This document shows positions 9,312 to 17,130 of a stretch of 64,000 bases of DNA, piece by piece. A model generated the notes under the pieces. The model did no database searches. It had not been told where the DNA came from and saw only the letters and a program-made list of their open reading frames with translations. Origin of the DNA: DASQFI01 sp035633215 (lineage in GTDB: Bacteria; Acidobacteriota; Vicinamibacteria; Vicinamibacterales; SCN-69-37). A program made the translations under genes and the position numbers. The stretch covers positions 1 through 64,000 of the forward strand of contig DASQFI010000032.1 of NCBI GenBank assembly GCA_035633215.1. Direction: 5' to 3'. The stretch's first letter is position 1; the number at the start of each line of letters is the position of its first letter.

Positions 9312-10436
9312 ATGAACGTCCTCGGCATCGAAACCTCGTGCGACGAAACCGCCGCCGCGGTCGTCTCGACCACCGGTGACGCGGCCCGGCCGTGGATCAC
9401 GCGGTCGAACGTCATCGCCTCCCAGGCGGACATTCACCGGGAGTGGGGTGGCGTCGTTCCCGAGATCGCTTCGCGCCAGCACGTCCGGGACATTTGCGGC
9501 GTCGTTGAGCGTGCGCTCGGCGATGCCGGCCTGACGTGGACCGGGATCGACGCGCTGGCCGTGACGCAGGGCCCGGGTCTGGTGGGATCGCTGCTCGTCG
9601 GCATCGCGTTCGCGAAAGCCGCCGCCGCGTCGCGCGGGAAGCCAATCGTCGCCGTGCACCACCTGGCGGGCCATATCGAATCGATCTTTCTCGAGCACGG
9701 CGCGATCGCGCTGCCCGCCGCGATCCTGGTTGTTTCCGGCGGCCACACCAGCCTGTATTTCGTTCCCGAGCCGGGTGTGTACCGTCTCGTCGGCCGGACG
9801 CGCGACGACGCGGCTGGGGAGGCGTATGACAAAGTCGCGAGGCTTCTCGGATTGGGTTATCCGGGCGGACCGGCGATCGATCGTCTGGCGCGCGAAGGCG
9901 ACGATCGAGCGGTGGATCTGCCGACGCCCCGATTCACACACCCGGATCGCAATCCACCGCCGCCGGATCTGATGGCGCGTCCCTTCCCGCCGGCGATGGC
10001 GCACCTGGCCGAGTTCAGTTTCTCCGGACTCAAGACCGCGGTCGTCCGTCATTTGCAGGGACGTCACGTGCCGGTCGCGACGGGCCTGACCGTGCCGACC
10101 GACGCCGGGCCGCTGAGCCGGCAAGAGCTCGCCGATTTCTGTGCGAGCTTTCAGCGCGTCGTGGTCGAGTCACTGATCAGCCGGACCTTCGAGTCCGCAC
10201 GCTGGCTCGGCGCGCGGAGCGTTGCCATCGCCGGCGGCGTTTCGGCCAACAGCCGGCTGCGCCGTGACGCGGTCGCCCGCGGCGCGCGGGAGGACCTGCC
10301 CGTCTACGTGCCGTCGCTCGCGCTGGCGACCGACAATGCGGCGATGATCGCCGCGGCCGGTCTGCGAAAGCTCGAGCGCGGCGCGGCGTCGCCCCTCGAC
10401 TTCAACGCCTATGCCACGCTGCCGATCGGCGAGTGA
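9312..10436 (+). CDS. tsaD: tRNA N6-adenosine threonylcarbamoyltransferase TsaD
   Basis: Transfers threonylcarbamoyl from TC-AMP to A37 of ANN-decoding tRNAs together with TsaB and TsaE. The N-terminal IETSCDETAAAVV and the iron-binding HHLAGH (His117, His121) are diagnostic, as are VVSGGHTSL, the EAYDKVARLLGLGYPGGP stretch and the C-terminal AGGVSANSRLR and DNAAMIAAAG. 374 residues, slightly longer than the E. coli protein, with a moderately long insert around TGLTVPTDAGPLSRQE. It starts 13 bp after mtnA and is followed 12 bp later by the YjbQ-family gene. TsaB and TsaE are not in the window. Confidence 0.95.
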   Translation: MNVLGIETSCDETAAAVVSTTGDAARPWITRSNVIASQADIHREWGGVVPEIASRQHVRDICGVVERALGDAGLTWTGIDALAVTQGPGLVGSLLVGIAFAKAAAASRGKPIVAVHHLAGHIESIFLEHGAIALPAAILVVSGGHTSLYFVPEPGVYRLVGRTRDDAAGEAYDKVARLLGLGYPGGPAIDRLAREGDDRAVDLPTPRFTHPDRNPPPPDLMARPFPPAMAHLAEFSFSGLKTAVVRHLQGRHVPVATGLTVPTDAGPLSRQELADFCASFQRVVVESLISRTFESARWLGARSVAIAGGVSANSRLRRDAVARGAREDLPVYVPSLALATDNAAMIAAAGLRKLERGAASPLDFNAYATLPIGE

Positions 10437-10448
10437 TTGAGAGTCGAG

Positions 10449-10862
10449 ATGGCTGTGTTCACGCATTACCTGTGGTTCAACACGAAGAAGCGCCAGGAGT
10501 TCATTCGCATCACGGATGAGGTCGCCAGCGCGGTCGAACAAAGCGGCGTCCAGGAAGGCATGGTCCTCGTCTCGGCGATGCACATCACCGCGGGTGTCTA
10601 CGTCAACGACTGGGAAGACGGCCTGATCGGGGACTTCCAGGAATGGCTCGAGAAGCTCGCGCCCGCGGGCCGGCCGTACCGCCATCACCAGACCGGCGAA
10701 GACAACGCCGATGCGCACCTCAAGCGGACGATCATGGGCCATCAGGTCATCGTGCCGATCACCGCGGGCAAACTTGACCTCGGTCCGTGGGAGCAGATCT
10801 TCTACGCGGAGTTCGACGGCCAACGGAGAAAAAGAGTGATCATCAAGGTCATGGGGGAATGA
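10449..10862 (+). CDS. YjbQ / UPF0047 family protein (secondary thiamine-phosphate synthase-like)
   Basis: Small conserved protein of uncertain physiological role; some members have weak thiamine-phosphate synthase activity. The family signatures are all present: [38 protein letters not shown] and the C-terminal [13 protein letters not shown]. 137 residues is normal. The ATG giving [10 protein letters not shown] is chosen over a TTG four codons upstream because it matches the family N-terminus. It sits 12 bp behind tsaD and is probably cotranscribed. Confidence 0.88.
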   Translation: MAVFTHYLWFNTKKRQEFIRITDEVASAVEQSGVQEGMVLVSAMHITAGVYVNDWEDGLIGDFQEWLEKLAPAGRPYRHHQTGEDNADAHLKRTIMGHQVIVPITAGKLDLGPWEQIFYAEFDGQRRKRVIIKVMGE

Positions 10863-11016
10863 TCGAAACATTGAATGATCGAGCTATCGATCTATCGCTC
10901 TATTGAAAACCACTTGTGTTTGGAAGGAAGCTCTTAAATAGATCGATAGATCGATCGTTCAATTCTTTGGAAAGAAGCTCTTAAATAGATCGATAGCTCG
11001 ATCAGTCAATCTTTCA
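10863..11016. repeat. GATC-rich repeat spacer
   Basis: Two near-identical copies of GAAGCTCTTAAATAGATCGA plus a GATAG(A/C)TCGATC tail start at 10927 and 10974 (47-bp offset), preceded by an inverted relative around 10876-10906. The whole 154-bp spacer is A+T-richer than its surroundings and packed with GATC and ATCGAT words. A related spacer lies at 13264-13432. No gene or clear promoter is visible apart from AT-rich hexamers inside the repeats. Confidence 0.85.
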
Positions 11017-11889
11017 ATGCCAGCGTTAGATCCCCTTGACCTCGTTCGGGCGTTCTATCAGGCGTTGAACCGCGGCGATCTCGACGCCGTCGTCGCGCTC
11101 TACCATCCCGATTGCATCGTCGAGCACGTCTTCACCGACGATGGCGCGGTCTATGAGGGGCGCGAGATCGTGGCCGGGCTCTGGGCGGCGGAGCTCGCGC
11201 GGTTTCGCGGCGCGCTCGCCGGTGGCCGCCGGTTCGACGTGACGAGAGTGGCGGGCATGGAGACGGCCTGGGGCTGGGTGCGCGCCGACTGGTCGGCCGC
11301 GACCAGCGACGCGTCGGCCGCCGCGGGCGAGCCGGTCGAGACGATCGGTTATTCGTATTTCTGGATCGAAGACGGCTTGATCCGCCGGCACCGCAGCGTC
11401 GCGCGCCGCGCCCCGACGACGCCGGCCCAGGCTCGGACGCGGCCGCACGCGACGAAACAGTACCCGTTGCAGCCGGTCGTTGGCGTGGGGGCCGTCGTGA
11501 TGAACGACCACCGCCAGGTTCTTCTGGTCAAACGCCGCCATGAGCCGCTCGCGGGACAATGGAGTCTGCCGGGCGGCGCGCTCGAGCTCGGCGAAACGCT
11601 CGAGGCCGCGGCTGCGCGCGAGATTCTGGAAGAGACCGGGCTCGTCGTGGACGTCGGGCCGGTCGTCGAGGTGTTCGATCGCATCCTCGTCGACGAGGCG
11701 GGGCAGGTCCAATTTCACTTCGTGCTGGTGGACTATTTGTGTACCGTCGCTGGAGGCGCTCTGCAGGCAGGGTCGGATGTCGACGATGCGCAGTTTGCCG
11801 ATCCGAACGACTTGGGCGCGCTGCACGTGGCCGCGAAGGCTCGGGACGTCGTCGCGCGCGCGCTGCGCATGAAGGACGAGGGATGCTGA
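11017..11889 (+). CDS. Fusion of SnoaL/NTF2-like domain with Nudix hydrolase
   Basis: Residues 1-130 form an NTF2/SnoaL-like alpha+beta domain (LVRAFYQALNRGDLDAVVALY, YEGREIVAGLW, a Trp-rich strand and GYSYFWIEDGLIRRHRSV). Residues 150-290 form a Nudix hydrolase with a complete Nudix box, GGALELGETLEAAAA followed by REILEETGL (about 186-209). A Pro/Arg/Thr-rich linker joins them. Nudix enzymes hydrolyse nucleoside diphosphates linked to another moiety; the SnoaL domain may bind a small ligand or dimerise. The fusion is unusual and no frameshift is involved. The stop overlaps the next gene's start by 7 bases, implying coupling to a secreted protein. Confidence 0.85.
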   Translation: MPALDPLDLVRAFYQALNRGDLDAVVALYHPDCIVEHVFTDDGAVYEGREIVAGLWAAELARFRGALAGGRRFDVTRVAGMETAWGWVRADWSAATSDASAAAGEPVETIGYSYFWIEDGLIRRHRSVARRAPTTPAQARTRPHATKQYPLQPVVGVGAVVMNDHRQVLLVKRRHEPLAGQWSLPGGALELGETLEAAAAREILEETGLVVDVGPVVEVFDRILVDEAGQVQFHFVLVDYLCTVAGGALQAGSDVDDAQFADPNDLGALHVAAKARDVVARALRMKDEGC

Positions 11890-12683
11890 AACGAATCGCC
11901 AGAACAGGGATCGGCGCGGCGGTCTTCATGACGCTTTTTCAGCACGGGCTGCTCGCCCAGCTGAAATTCACCCTCCACACGGACCTGAATCGCGTTGACG
12001 CGGCCGCGCCGAGTGATTGGTCGGCGTTGGTGAGTCAGCTGGCCGGCCAGGTCATCCCGGCCGGCGGAGTCGATCACGTCGTCCTCGTCAGCGACAAGGC
12101 GATGCTCATGGAGCAGAAGCAACCGTTCGCCGGAATGGCGGGCGGAGTGCTGACGCTGTTCCGCGAAGGTCAGCAGTTCGGTATCGATCCCGCTTCCAAG
12201 ACGTTCTGGAAGATACGCCCGTTCACGGACAGCGAGCTGCAGGCGACGGCAGCAAGCAAACCGGACGTCAAAGTGACCCGGACGGGTGAGGTCCAGACCA
12301 TCAACGGCATGCGAGCCGAGCGTGTCACGACCGTCATCACATTGAAGATGCCGAGGGATGCCGCGGGCACGACGTTCCCAGGATTCCCAACAGAGCCGGC
12401 GATGACCTTCGACGTGTGGGTCACCGACGCCGTCAAGGTGCCTGCCGGCTGGGTGCCGCTCATCGATCAGAAGGTGCTCGCGCAGCTCGGCATCGCTCAC
12501 GTGCAGGACTTCACGGACAAGAAGCTCCTGGTGCGGGCGGTCGTGAAACTGAATCTCATTCCTGACTTCGAGATCGTGATGACCGTCAGGGATCTCACGA
12601 CCGAACCCGTTCCCGACAGCGTGTTCGAGATCCCGGCCGGCTACAAAGAGATCCCGCCGCCGGCCAACCGCGGGGGCAATTGA
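11883..12683 (+). CDS. Secreted protein of unknown function (DUF4412-like)
   Basis: 266 residues starting MLKRIARTGIGAAVFMTLF, a signal peptide cleaved near LLAQ. The mature part is beta-rich with a repeated pattern of short strands and ends in VFEIPAGYKEIPPPA, the kind of C-terminus seen in periplasmic DUF4412-like proteins. No catalytic motif is evident. Its ATG lies within the last codons of the Nudix gene and its stop is 1 bp before the HD-hydrolase start, so the three genes form an operon. Family assignment is tentative. Confidence 0.7.
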   Translation: MLKRIARTGIGAAVFMTLFQHGLLAQLKFTLHTDLNRVDAAAPSDWSALVSQLAGQVIPAGGVDHVVLVSDKAMLMEQKQPFAGMAGGVLTLFREGQQFGIDPASKTFWKIRPFTDSELQATAASKPDVKVTRTGEVQTINGMRAERVTTVITLKMPRDAAGTTFPGFPTEPAMTFDVWVTDAVKVPAGWVPLIDQKVLAQLGIAHVQDFTDKKLLVRAVVKLNLIPDFEIVMTVRDLTTEPVPDSVFEIPAGYKEIPPPANRGGN

Positions 12684-12684
12684 C

Positions 12685-13263
12685 ATGACCGATCCGCTCC
12701 TCGCGCGCGCGCGCGCCTGGGCGCTCGTGACCGGGCACGTTCAGAGTGAGAGCCTGCGCAAGCATCTGCTCGCGGTCGAAGCCGCCGTCCGCGGCTACGC
12801 CCGGATGTGGGGCGAAGATGAGGACGCCTGGGGCTTCGTCGCGCTCATTCACGACTTCGACTACGAGAAGCACCCGGATCGCGAGAATCACCCGTTTCGC
12901 GGCGTGGACATCCTGCACGGGCTCGGCTATCCCGACTGGGTCACGCGCGCCGTGCTGTCCCACGCCGACTACAGCGGCGTCACGCGAGACAGCCGGCTCG
13001 AAAAGACGCTGTTCGCCTGCGACGAAATGGCCGGCTTTGTGATGGCCGCGTCGTTCGTCCGCCCTTCCAAGAGCGTCCTCGACCTCGAGGCGTCTTCGGT
13101 CGTGAAACGGATGAAAGACAAGGCCTTTGCGCGGGCAGTGCCGCGTGAGGATCTCAAGAAAGGCGCCGAAGAGCTCGGGTTGCCGCTCGAGGAGCACATC
13201 GGTAATGTGATCAGGTTCCTTCGGGAGCGTGCCGACGAATTAGGCCTGAAGGGGAATTTGTGA
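12685..13263 (+). CDS. HD-domain metal-dependent hydrolase
   Basis: Probable phosphohydrolase with metal ligands in SLRKHLLAVEAAV (His26), ALIHDFDYEKHP (the HD pair at about 56-57) and VLSHADYSG. 192 residues, cytoplasmic. This small single-domain HD type lacks GGDEF, response-regulator or relA-like partners, so the substrate is unknown. It begins one base after the preceding stop. A GATC-rich repeat spacer follows. Confidence 0.82.
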   Translation: MTDPLLARARAWALVTGHVQSESLRKHLLAVEAAVRGYARMWGEDEDAWGFVALIHDFDYEKHPDRENHPFRGVDILHGLGYPDWVTRAVLSHADYSGVTRDSRLEKTLFACDEMAGFVMAASFVRPSKSVLDLEASSVVKRMKDKAFARAVPREDLKKGAEELGLPLEEHIGNVIRFLRERADELGLKGNL

Positions 13264-13432
13264 ATCGATCCATTGATCGATCGATCTATTGAAGAGCTTT
13301 CTGCGGGTGCGAACCCCTTCCCGGCGCGTTTCGTATATCGTTTGGCAGTCCGAATTCGGACAAACCTTCCTATGTCTTTGAATGGTCTTCAATCGATCGA
13401 TCGATCGATAGATCGATCGGTCAATTCTCTCG
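13264..13432. repeat. Spacer framed by GATC/ATCGAT repeats
   Basis: Both edges carry runs of ATCGATCGATC (about 13264-13293 and 13388-13425) in opposite orientation relative to their flanking AATTC/TTGAAG words, so the spacer can fold as a large imperfect inverted repeat. The middle (13300-13375) is unique sequence holding the palindrome at 13348-13361. Related to the spacer at 10863-11016. Confidence 0.8.
13348..13361. promoter_or_regulatory. Perfect 14-bp palindrome, candidate operator of the ABC operon
   Basis: GTCCGAATTCGGAC is a perfect palindrome about 70 bp upstream of the first ABC ATPase gene, followed by CAAACCTTCCTATGT, in which CTATGT could be a -10. Size and symmetry suit a dimeric regulator. 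No regulator gene is adjacent. Confidence 0.4.
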
Positions 13433-14371
13433 ATGGCTGATTCCGCGGCTGTCACCCTGGACCGTGTCAGCGTCGCGTACGGCAAGAATGCCGCCCTGCG
13501 CGACGTGAGCGCGGCCTTCCCGAAGGGCGCCGTGGGCCTGCTCGGTCCGAACGGGGCGGGGAAGAGCACGATGCTGAAGGCGCTGCTCGGCTTCCTCACA
13601 CCCACGAGCGGACGGCTCGAGGTACTCGGCATGAACGTCGCGGACCGGCCGCTCGAGGTGCGCGCGCGGCTCGGGTACATGCCGGAGACCGACGGCCACA
13701 TTCCCGGCATGAACGCGGTGACGTTCGTCGCGTACTGCGGCCAGCTGGCCGGGTTACCCCAGTCCGATGCGATGCAGCGCGCGCACGAGGTGCTCTACTA
13801 CGTCGGCCTCGGCGAAGCGCGCTACCGGAACCTCGAGACCTACTCGACCGGCATGAAGCAGCGCATCAAGCTCGCGCAGTCGCTCGTGCACGATCCGGAC
13901 CTGCTGTTCCTCGACGAGCCGACGAACGGCATGGATCCGAAGGGCCGCGACGAGATGCTGGAGCTCATTCGCGACCTCGCGCACAACAAGGGCGTCAACC
14001 TCATCCTCTCGTCGCATCTGCTGCCGGACGTCGAATACACCTGCGATCACGTGGTCGTGCTCGACAAGGGACTGGTTGCCGCGTCCGGACCCATCGATCA
14101 GCTCAAAGGACCGGCAGGACGCGTGTACGAAGTGCGCGTCAAGGGCGAACTGGCGCCGTTTGTCGAGGCACTCCGCGCCGCGGGCCTCGAGTGCCACGAA
14201 ACCGACGAGGACATCATGCGGGTCTTCGTCCCGGGCGGCGTCGGCTCGCCCGGCGAGGATCAGCGCCACATCTGCGAGACGGCCGTGCGATGCAAGGTGC
14301 AGGTCCGGCATCTCCGCGCGAGCGTGCCCACCCTCGAGGACGTCTTTGCCCGGGCGATAGGCGAACAATGA
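13433..14371 (+). CDS. ABC transporter ATP-binding protein (ABC-2 exporter type)
   Basis: Energises the first of two export modules. Walker A GPNGAGKST (residues 38-46), signature YSTGMKQRIKLAQ and Walker B DLLFLDEPTNGMDP are intact, followed by the H-loop SSHLLPDVEYTC. The C-terminal ~85 residues form the regulatory extension common in NatA/CcmA-like ATPases. 312 residues. It overlaps the permease start as ATGA. The substrate cannot be inferred; the pairing of two ATPases and two permeases suggests a heteromeric or a double exporter. Confidence 0.9.
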   Translation: MADSAAVTLDRVSVAYGKNAALRDVSAAFPKGAVGLLGPNGAGKSTMLKALLGFLTPTSGRLEVLGMNVADRPLEVRARLGYMPETDGHIPGMNAVTFVAYCGQLAGLPQSDAMQRAHEVLYYVGLGEARYRNLETYSTGMKQRIKLAQSLVHDPDLLFLDEPTNGMDPKGRDEMLELIRDLAHNKGVNLILSSHLLPDVEYTCDHVVVLDKGLVAASGPIDQLKGPAGRVYEVRVKGELAPFVEALRAAGLECHETDEDIMRVFVPGGVGSPGEDQRHICETAVRCKVQVRHLRASVPTLEDVFARAIGEQ

Positions 14372-15219
14372 GCCCCATCCACGATCAGAGCTACCGGCGC
14401 TATGAAGGCTCGCGCCAGCCGCCCGGACGCGGCTGGACGGTCATTCTCTCGTCGGGTCTGCGGGCGATGCTCAACAAGAAGCTCTTTCTGGGCCTGCTCG
14501 TCGTGGCCTGGATCCCGTTCATCGTCCGGACGGTCCAGATCTACGTCGTCGTGATGTATCCGGCGGCGGCGCAGGTGCCGCTCGCGGCGGTCGACGCGCG
14601 GATGTTCATGAGCTTCCTGGAGCAGCAGGGAGCCTTCGTGTTTTTCATCACGATCTACGTCGGCGCCGGTCTGATCGCCAACGACCGCCGCGCCAACGCG
14701 CTGCAGATCTATCTCTCGAAGCCGCTCCTGCGCATGGAATACATCGGCGGCAAGCTCGCCGTGCTGGTCATCTACCTCCTGCTGGTCACGGTGGTGCCGG
14801 CGCTGCTGCTCGTCCTGATGCAGATCATGTTTTCCGGAAGCTTGTCGTTCATCACGGCAAATGCCTACATCCTGCCCGCGATCGTCCTGACCGCGCTCGT
14901 GCGTGTGCTGGTGGCGTCGCTCACGATGCTCGCCTTGTCGTCGTTGTCGAAGAGCACGCGATACGTCGCGGTGCTCTACGCCGGCACGATCTTCTTCACG
15001 GAAGCGATGTACGGCGTGCTGACGCTCATCACCGGATCGACGCGGGTGGCCTGGGTCTCGATCACCGGCAATCTCGATCGCATCACGGATCTCGTCTTCC
15101 GGCAGCCGCCGCGCTACGAGACCCCCGCCATCGTGTCGGCGCTCGTCCTGCTCGGGCTGGTCGTCGTCTCGATCTCCGTGCTCGAGCGGCGGGTCCGCGC
15201 CGTGGAGATCGTCTCGTGA
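14368..15219 (+). CDS. ABC-2 type permease subunit
   Basis: Membrane subunit partnered with the ATPase upstream. 283 residues with about six hydrophobic segments (LFLGLLVVAWIPFIV, FVFFITIYVGAGLIA, LAVLVIYLLLVTVVPALLL, and others). The cytoplasmic N-terminus MSPIHDQSYRRYEGSR is characteristic of this ABC-2 subgroup, and NDRRANALQIYLSKPLLR is the coupling region after the second helix. The start ATG overlaps the upstream TGA (ATGA) and its own stop overlaps the next GTG start. Confidence 0.88.
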   Translation: MSPIHDQSYRRYEGSRQPPGRGWTVILSSGLRAMLNKKLFLGLLVVAWIPFIVRTVQIYVVVMYPAAAQVPLAAVDARMFMSFLEQQGAFVFFITIYVGAGLIANDRRANALQIYLSKPLLRMEYIGGKLAVLVIYLLLVTVVPALLLVLMQIMFSGSLSFITANAYILPAIVLTALVRVLVASLTMLALSSLSKSTRYVAVLYAGTIFFTEAMYGVLTLITGSTRVAWVSITGNLDRITDLVFRQPPRYETPAIVSALVLLGLVVVSISVLERRVRAVEIVS

Positions 15220-16202
15220 CGACGGCGCCGGTTGTGACCGACGTGCCGAAGCCCGCCGATCCGCCTGCCCTGGGGGCCAAGGCCAGCATCCTCGCCTCCG
15301 ATCACCTGTCGAAGTGGTATGGGCAGGTCATCGGACTGAACGACGTCACCGTCAGCGTGCCGCCCGGCATCACGGGACTCCTGGGCCCGAACGGCGCGGG
15401 CAAAAGCACGTTCATGAAGCTGATCACGGGGCAGTTGCGGCCGAGCAAGGGCTCCGTGACGGTGCTCGGCGAGCCCATCTGGGGGAATCCCGCCCTCTAC
15501 CACCGCGTCGGATTCTGCCCGGAGCAGGACGCGTTCTACGACCGGATGACCGGTCTCGACTGGGTCACGGCGCTCGTCCGGCTAAATGGGTTCGACGAGA
15601 AGGAAGCGCGCGACGCCGCCGTGCGCGCGATGACGACCGTCGATCTCATGGACGCGGCCGGAAAGAAGATCGGCGCGTACAGCAAGGGCATGCGACAGCG
15701 CGTCAAGCTCGCGCAGGCCCTCGTCCACGACCCGGAGCTCCTGATTCTCGACGAGCCGCTGGGCGGCATGGACCCAATCGGCCGGCGGCGCACCATCCGG
15801 CTGATTCGCGAGTGGGCGCGGCAGGGCAAGAGCGTTCTCGTCTCGAGCCACATCCTGCACGAGATCGAGTCGATGACGGCCAACATCCTGCTCATCAACA
15901 ACGGCCGCATCCTGGCGGAAGGCAACGTCCACCAGATTCGTGACCTCATCGACGAGCATCCGCACACCGTGTACATCAAGGCCAGCGACCCGCGCGGGCT
16001 GGCGCGGCAGTTCCTGGCGCGTGTCGACGTGCTCAGTTTGCGGTTCGAGCAGAACGCGGTGATTGTCGAGACCGGCAAGCCGGACGACTTCTACGCCCGG
16101 CTGACCGAGCTCGTCGCGGCGGGGGAGTACGGCACCGTGGAAGAAGTGACGTCGCCCGATGACAATCTGCAGGCCGTCTTCAAATATCTGGTGAAAACGT
16201 GA
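15216..16202 (+). CDS. ABC transporter ATP-binding protein, second copy
   Basis: Second ATPase of the operon. GTG start overlapping the previous stop (GTGA). The N-terminal ~25 residues are low-complexity (PPALGAKASILASDHL) before the ABC domain. Walker A GPNGAGKST, signature YSKGMRQRVKLAQ and Walker B LLILDEPLGGMDPIG are intact, with SSHILHEIESM as the H-loop. 328 residues. It resembles the first ATPase in its core motifs but its N-terminal and C-terminal parts differ, so it is an ancient pair rather than a recent duplication. Confidence 0.9.
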   Translation: MTTAPVVTDVPKPADPPALGAKASILASDHLSKWYGQVIGLNDVTVSVPPGITGLLGPNGAGKSTFMKLITGQLRPSKGSVTVLGEPIWGNPALYHRVGFCPEQDAFYDRMTGLDWVTALVRLNGFDEKEARDAAVRAMTTVDLMDAAGKKIGAYSKGMRQRVKLAQALVHDPELLILDEPLGGMDPIGRRRTIRLIREWARQGKSVLVSSHILHEIESMTANILLINNGRILAEGNVHQIRDLIDEHPHTVYIKASDPRGLARQFLARVDVLSLRFEQNAVIVETGKPDDFYARLTELVAAGEYGTVEEVTSPDDNLQAVFKYLVKT

Positions 16203-17032
16203 CGGCCAACCGACGCACACCCGGCACCTTGTTCGCGGCCCTGCGGGTCTTCGACATCTCGCTCGGCGACATGCTCTGGTCGCGCCGAACCGTGTTCATG
16301 GGGCTCGTCGTCGGTCTGCCGGTCCTCCTCGCGGCTATCGTGCGGCTGTTCCACGAGCTTGGCGCGCCCGGCATGCGCATCAACAACGCGGCGGTCACGG
16401 GCCCCATCATCTTCGGCCTGATGATCTGGGTGTTCTTCGTGCGCTTCAGCGTGCCGGTCCTCGGCGTCTTCTACGGCACGTCGCTCATCGCCGACGAGGT
16501 GGATGACAAGACCATCACGTACCTGTTCACGCGCCCCATCCCGCGCGGCGCCGTCCTCCTCGGGAAGTACTTCGCATTTCTCGCGTGCACGATCTTCGTC
16601 GTGCTGCCGTCGGTCGTGCTGGTCTGGCTGCTCATCGTGCCAATCGGCGGGTCGCTGGGCGCGAGCTTCCTCGATCTGGTCAAGGATCTCGCGCTGCTGG
16701 CGCTGGGCCTGGCGGTCTACGGCGCCGTGTTCGCGATGATCGGGGCCGCCATGCGGCGCCCGCTTCTGGTCGGCCTGGCGCTCGTGTTCGTCTGGGAGCC
16801 GCTGGTGATGGCGCTGCCCGGCTACCTCAAGCTCTACACCGTGGCGTATTACCTCCAGGGGCTCGTGCCGCACGCCATGCCCGGCGGCTCGACGATGAAC
16901 CTGATTCAGTCGATTTTCCAGGAGACGCCGAACTTCGGCCGCGCGATGTTCACGCTGGCCGCCATCGAGCTGGCCTGCCTCTGGTTCGCCACAAGGGCCA
17001 TCGAAAGGCGGGAATACGTCCTGGAACAGTGA
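16199..17032 (+). CDS. ABC-2 type permease subunit, second copy
   Basis: 277 residues, GTG start overlapping the ATPase stop by 4 bases. About six membrane helices, with ISLGDMLWSRRTVFMGLVVG as amphipathic entry, the DEVDDKTITYLFTRPIPRG coupling loop typical of NosY/ABC-2 permeases, and a C-terminal helix followed by ATRAIERREYVLEQ. It closes the four-gene transporter operon. The terminal RRxY-like tail also ends the first permease (LERRVRAVEIVS), supporting membership of the same subfamily. Confidence 0.88.
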   Translation: MTANRRTPGTLFAALRVFDISLGDMLWSRRTVFMGLVVGLPVLLAAIVRLFHELGAPGMRINNAAVTGPIIFGLMIWVFFVRFSVPVLGVFYGTSLIADEVDDKTITYLFTRPIPRGAVLLGKYFAFLACTIFVVLPSVVLVWLLIVPIGGSLGASFLDLVKDLALLALGLAVYGAVFAMIGAAMRRPLLVGLALVFVWEPLVMALPGYLKLYTVAYYLQGLVPHAMPGGSTMNLIQSIFQETPNFGRAMFTLAAIELACLWFATRAIERREYVLEQ

Positions 17033-17036
17033 TGGG

Positions 17037-17083
17037 GGGTTCCGAGGTGGGGGACCCCGGAACCCCGAACCCCGGAACCGTTG
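17037..17083. repeat. Short GGAACCCCGAACCCCGG word repeat
   Basis: A GC-rich stretch built of GGAACC/GGGGTTCC words (GGGGGTTCCGAGG and ACCCCGGAACCCCGAACCCC) directly after the last ABC gene. It can pair with itself and may weakly terminate the operon. It is another unrelated member of the spacer word repeats. Confidence 0.5.
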
Positions 17084-17106
17084 GGAACCAAGCGTCCAAA
17101 TTGCCG

Positions 17107-17125
17107 TATATTGTTTATAAGGAAC
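17107..17125 (+). promoter_or_regulatory. Candidate -10 (TATATT) and Shine-Dalgarno (AAGGA)
   Basis: TATATT at 17107-17112 and TTTATAA at 17114-17120 are AT-rich hexamers in a GC-rich spacer. AAGGA at 17119-17123 is followed by ACAATTT and the ATG at 17131, a good ribosome-binding site. This gene is therefore leadered, unlike several others in the window. Confidence 0.5.
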
Positions 17126-17130
17126 AATTT

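Noticed and set aside
11559..12683. Long reading of the secreted protein beginning 108 codons upstream
   Set aside because: The extra part overlaps the Nudix gene in another frame and is Arg-rich; the ATG at 11883 gives a proper signal peptide.
13264..13432. CRISPR-like appearance of repeated ATCGATCGATC words
   Set aside because: The words are continuous simple repeats without regular unique spacers, and no cas gene is present.
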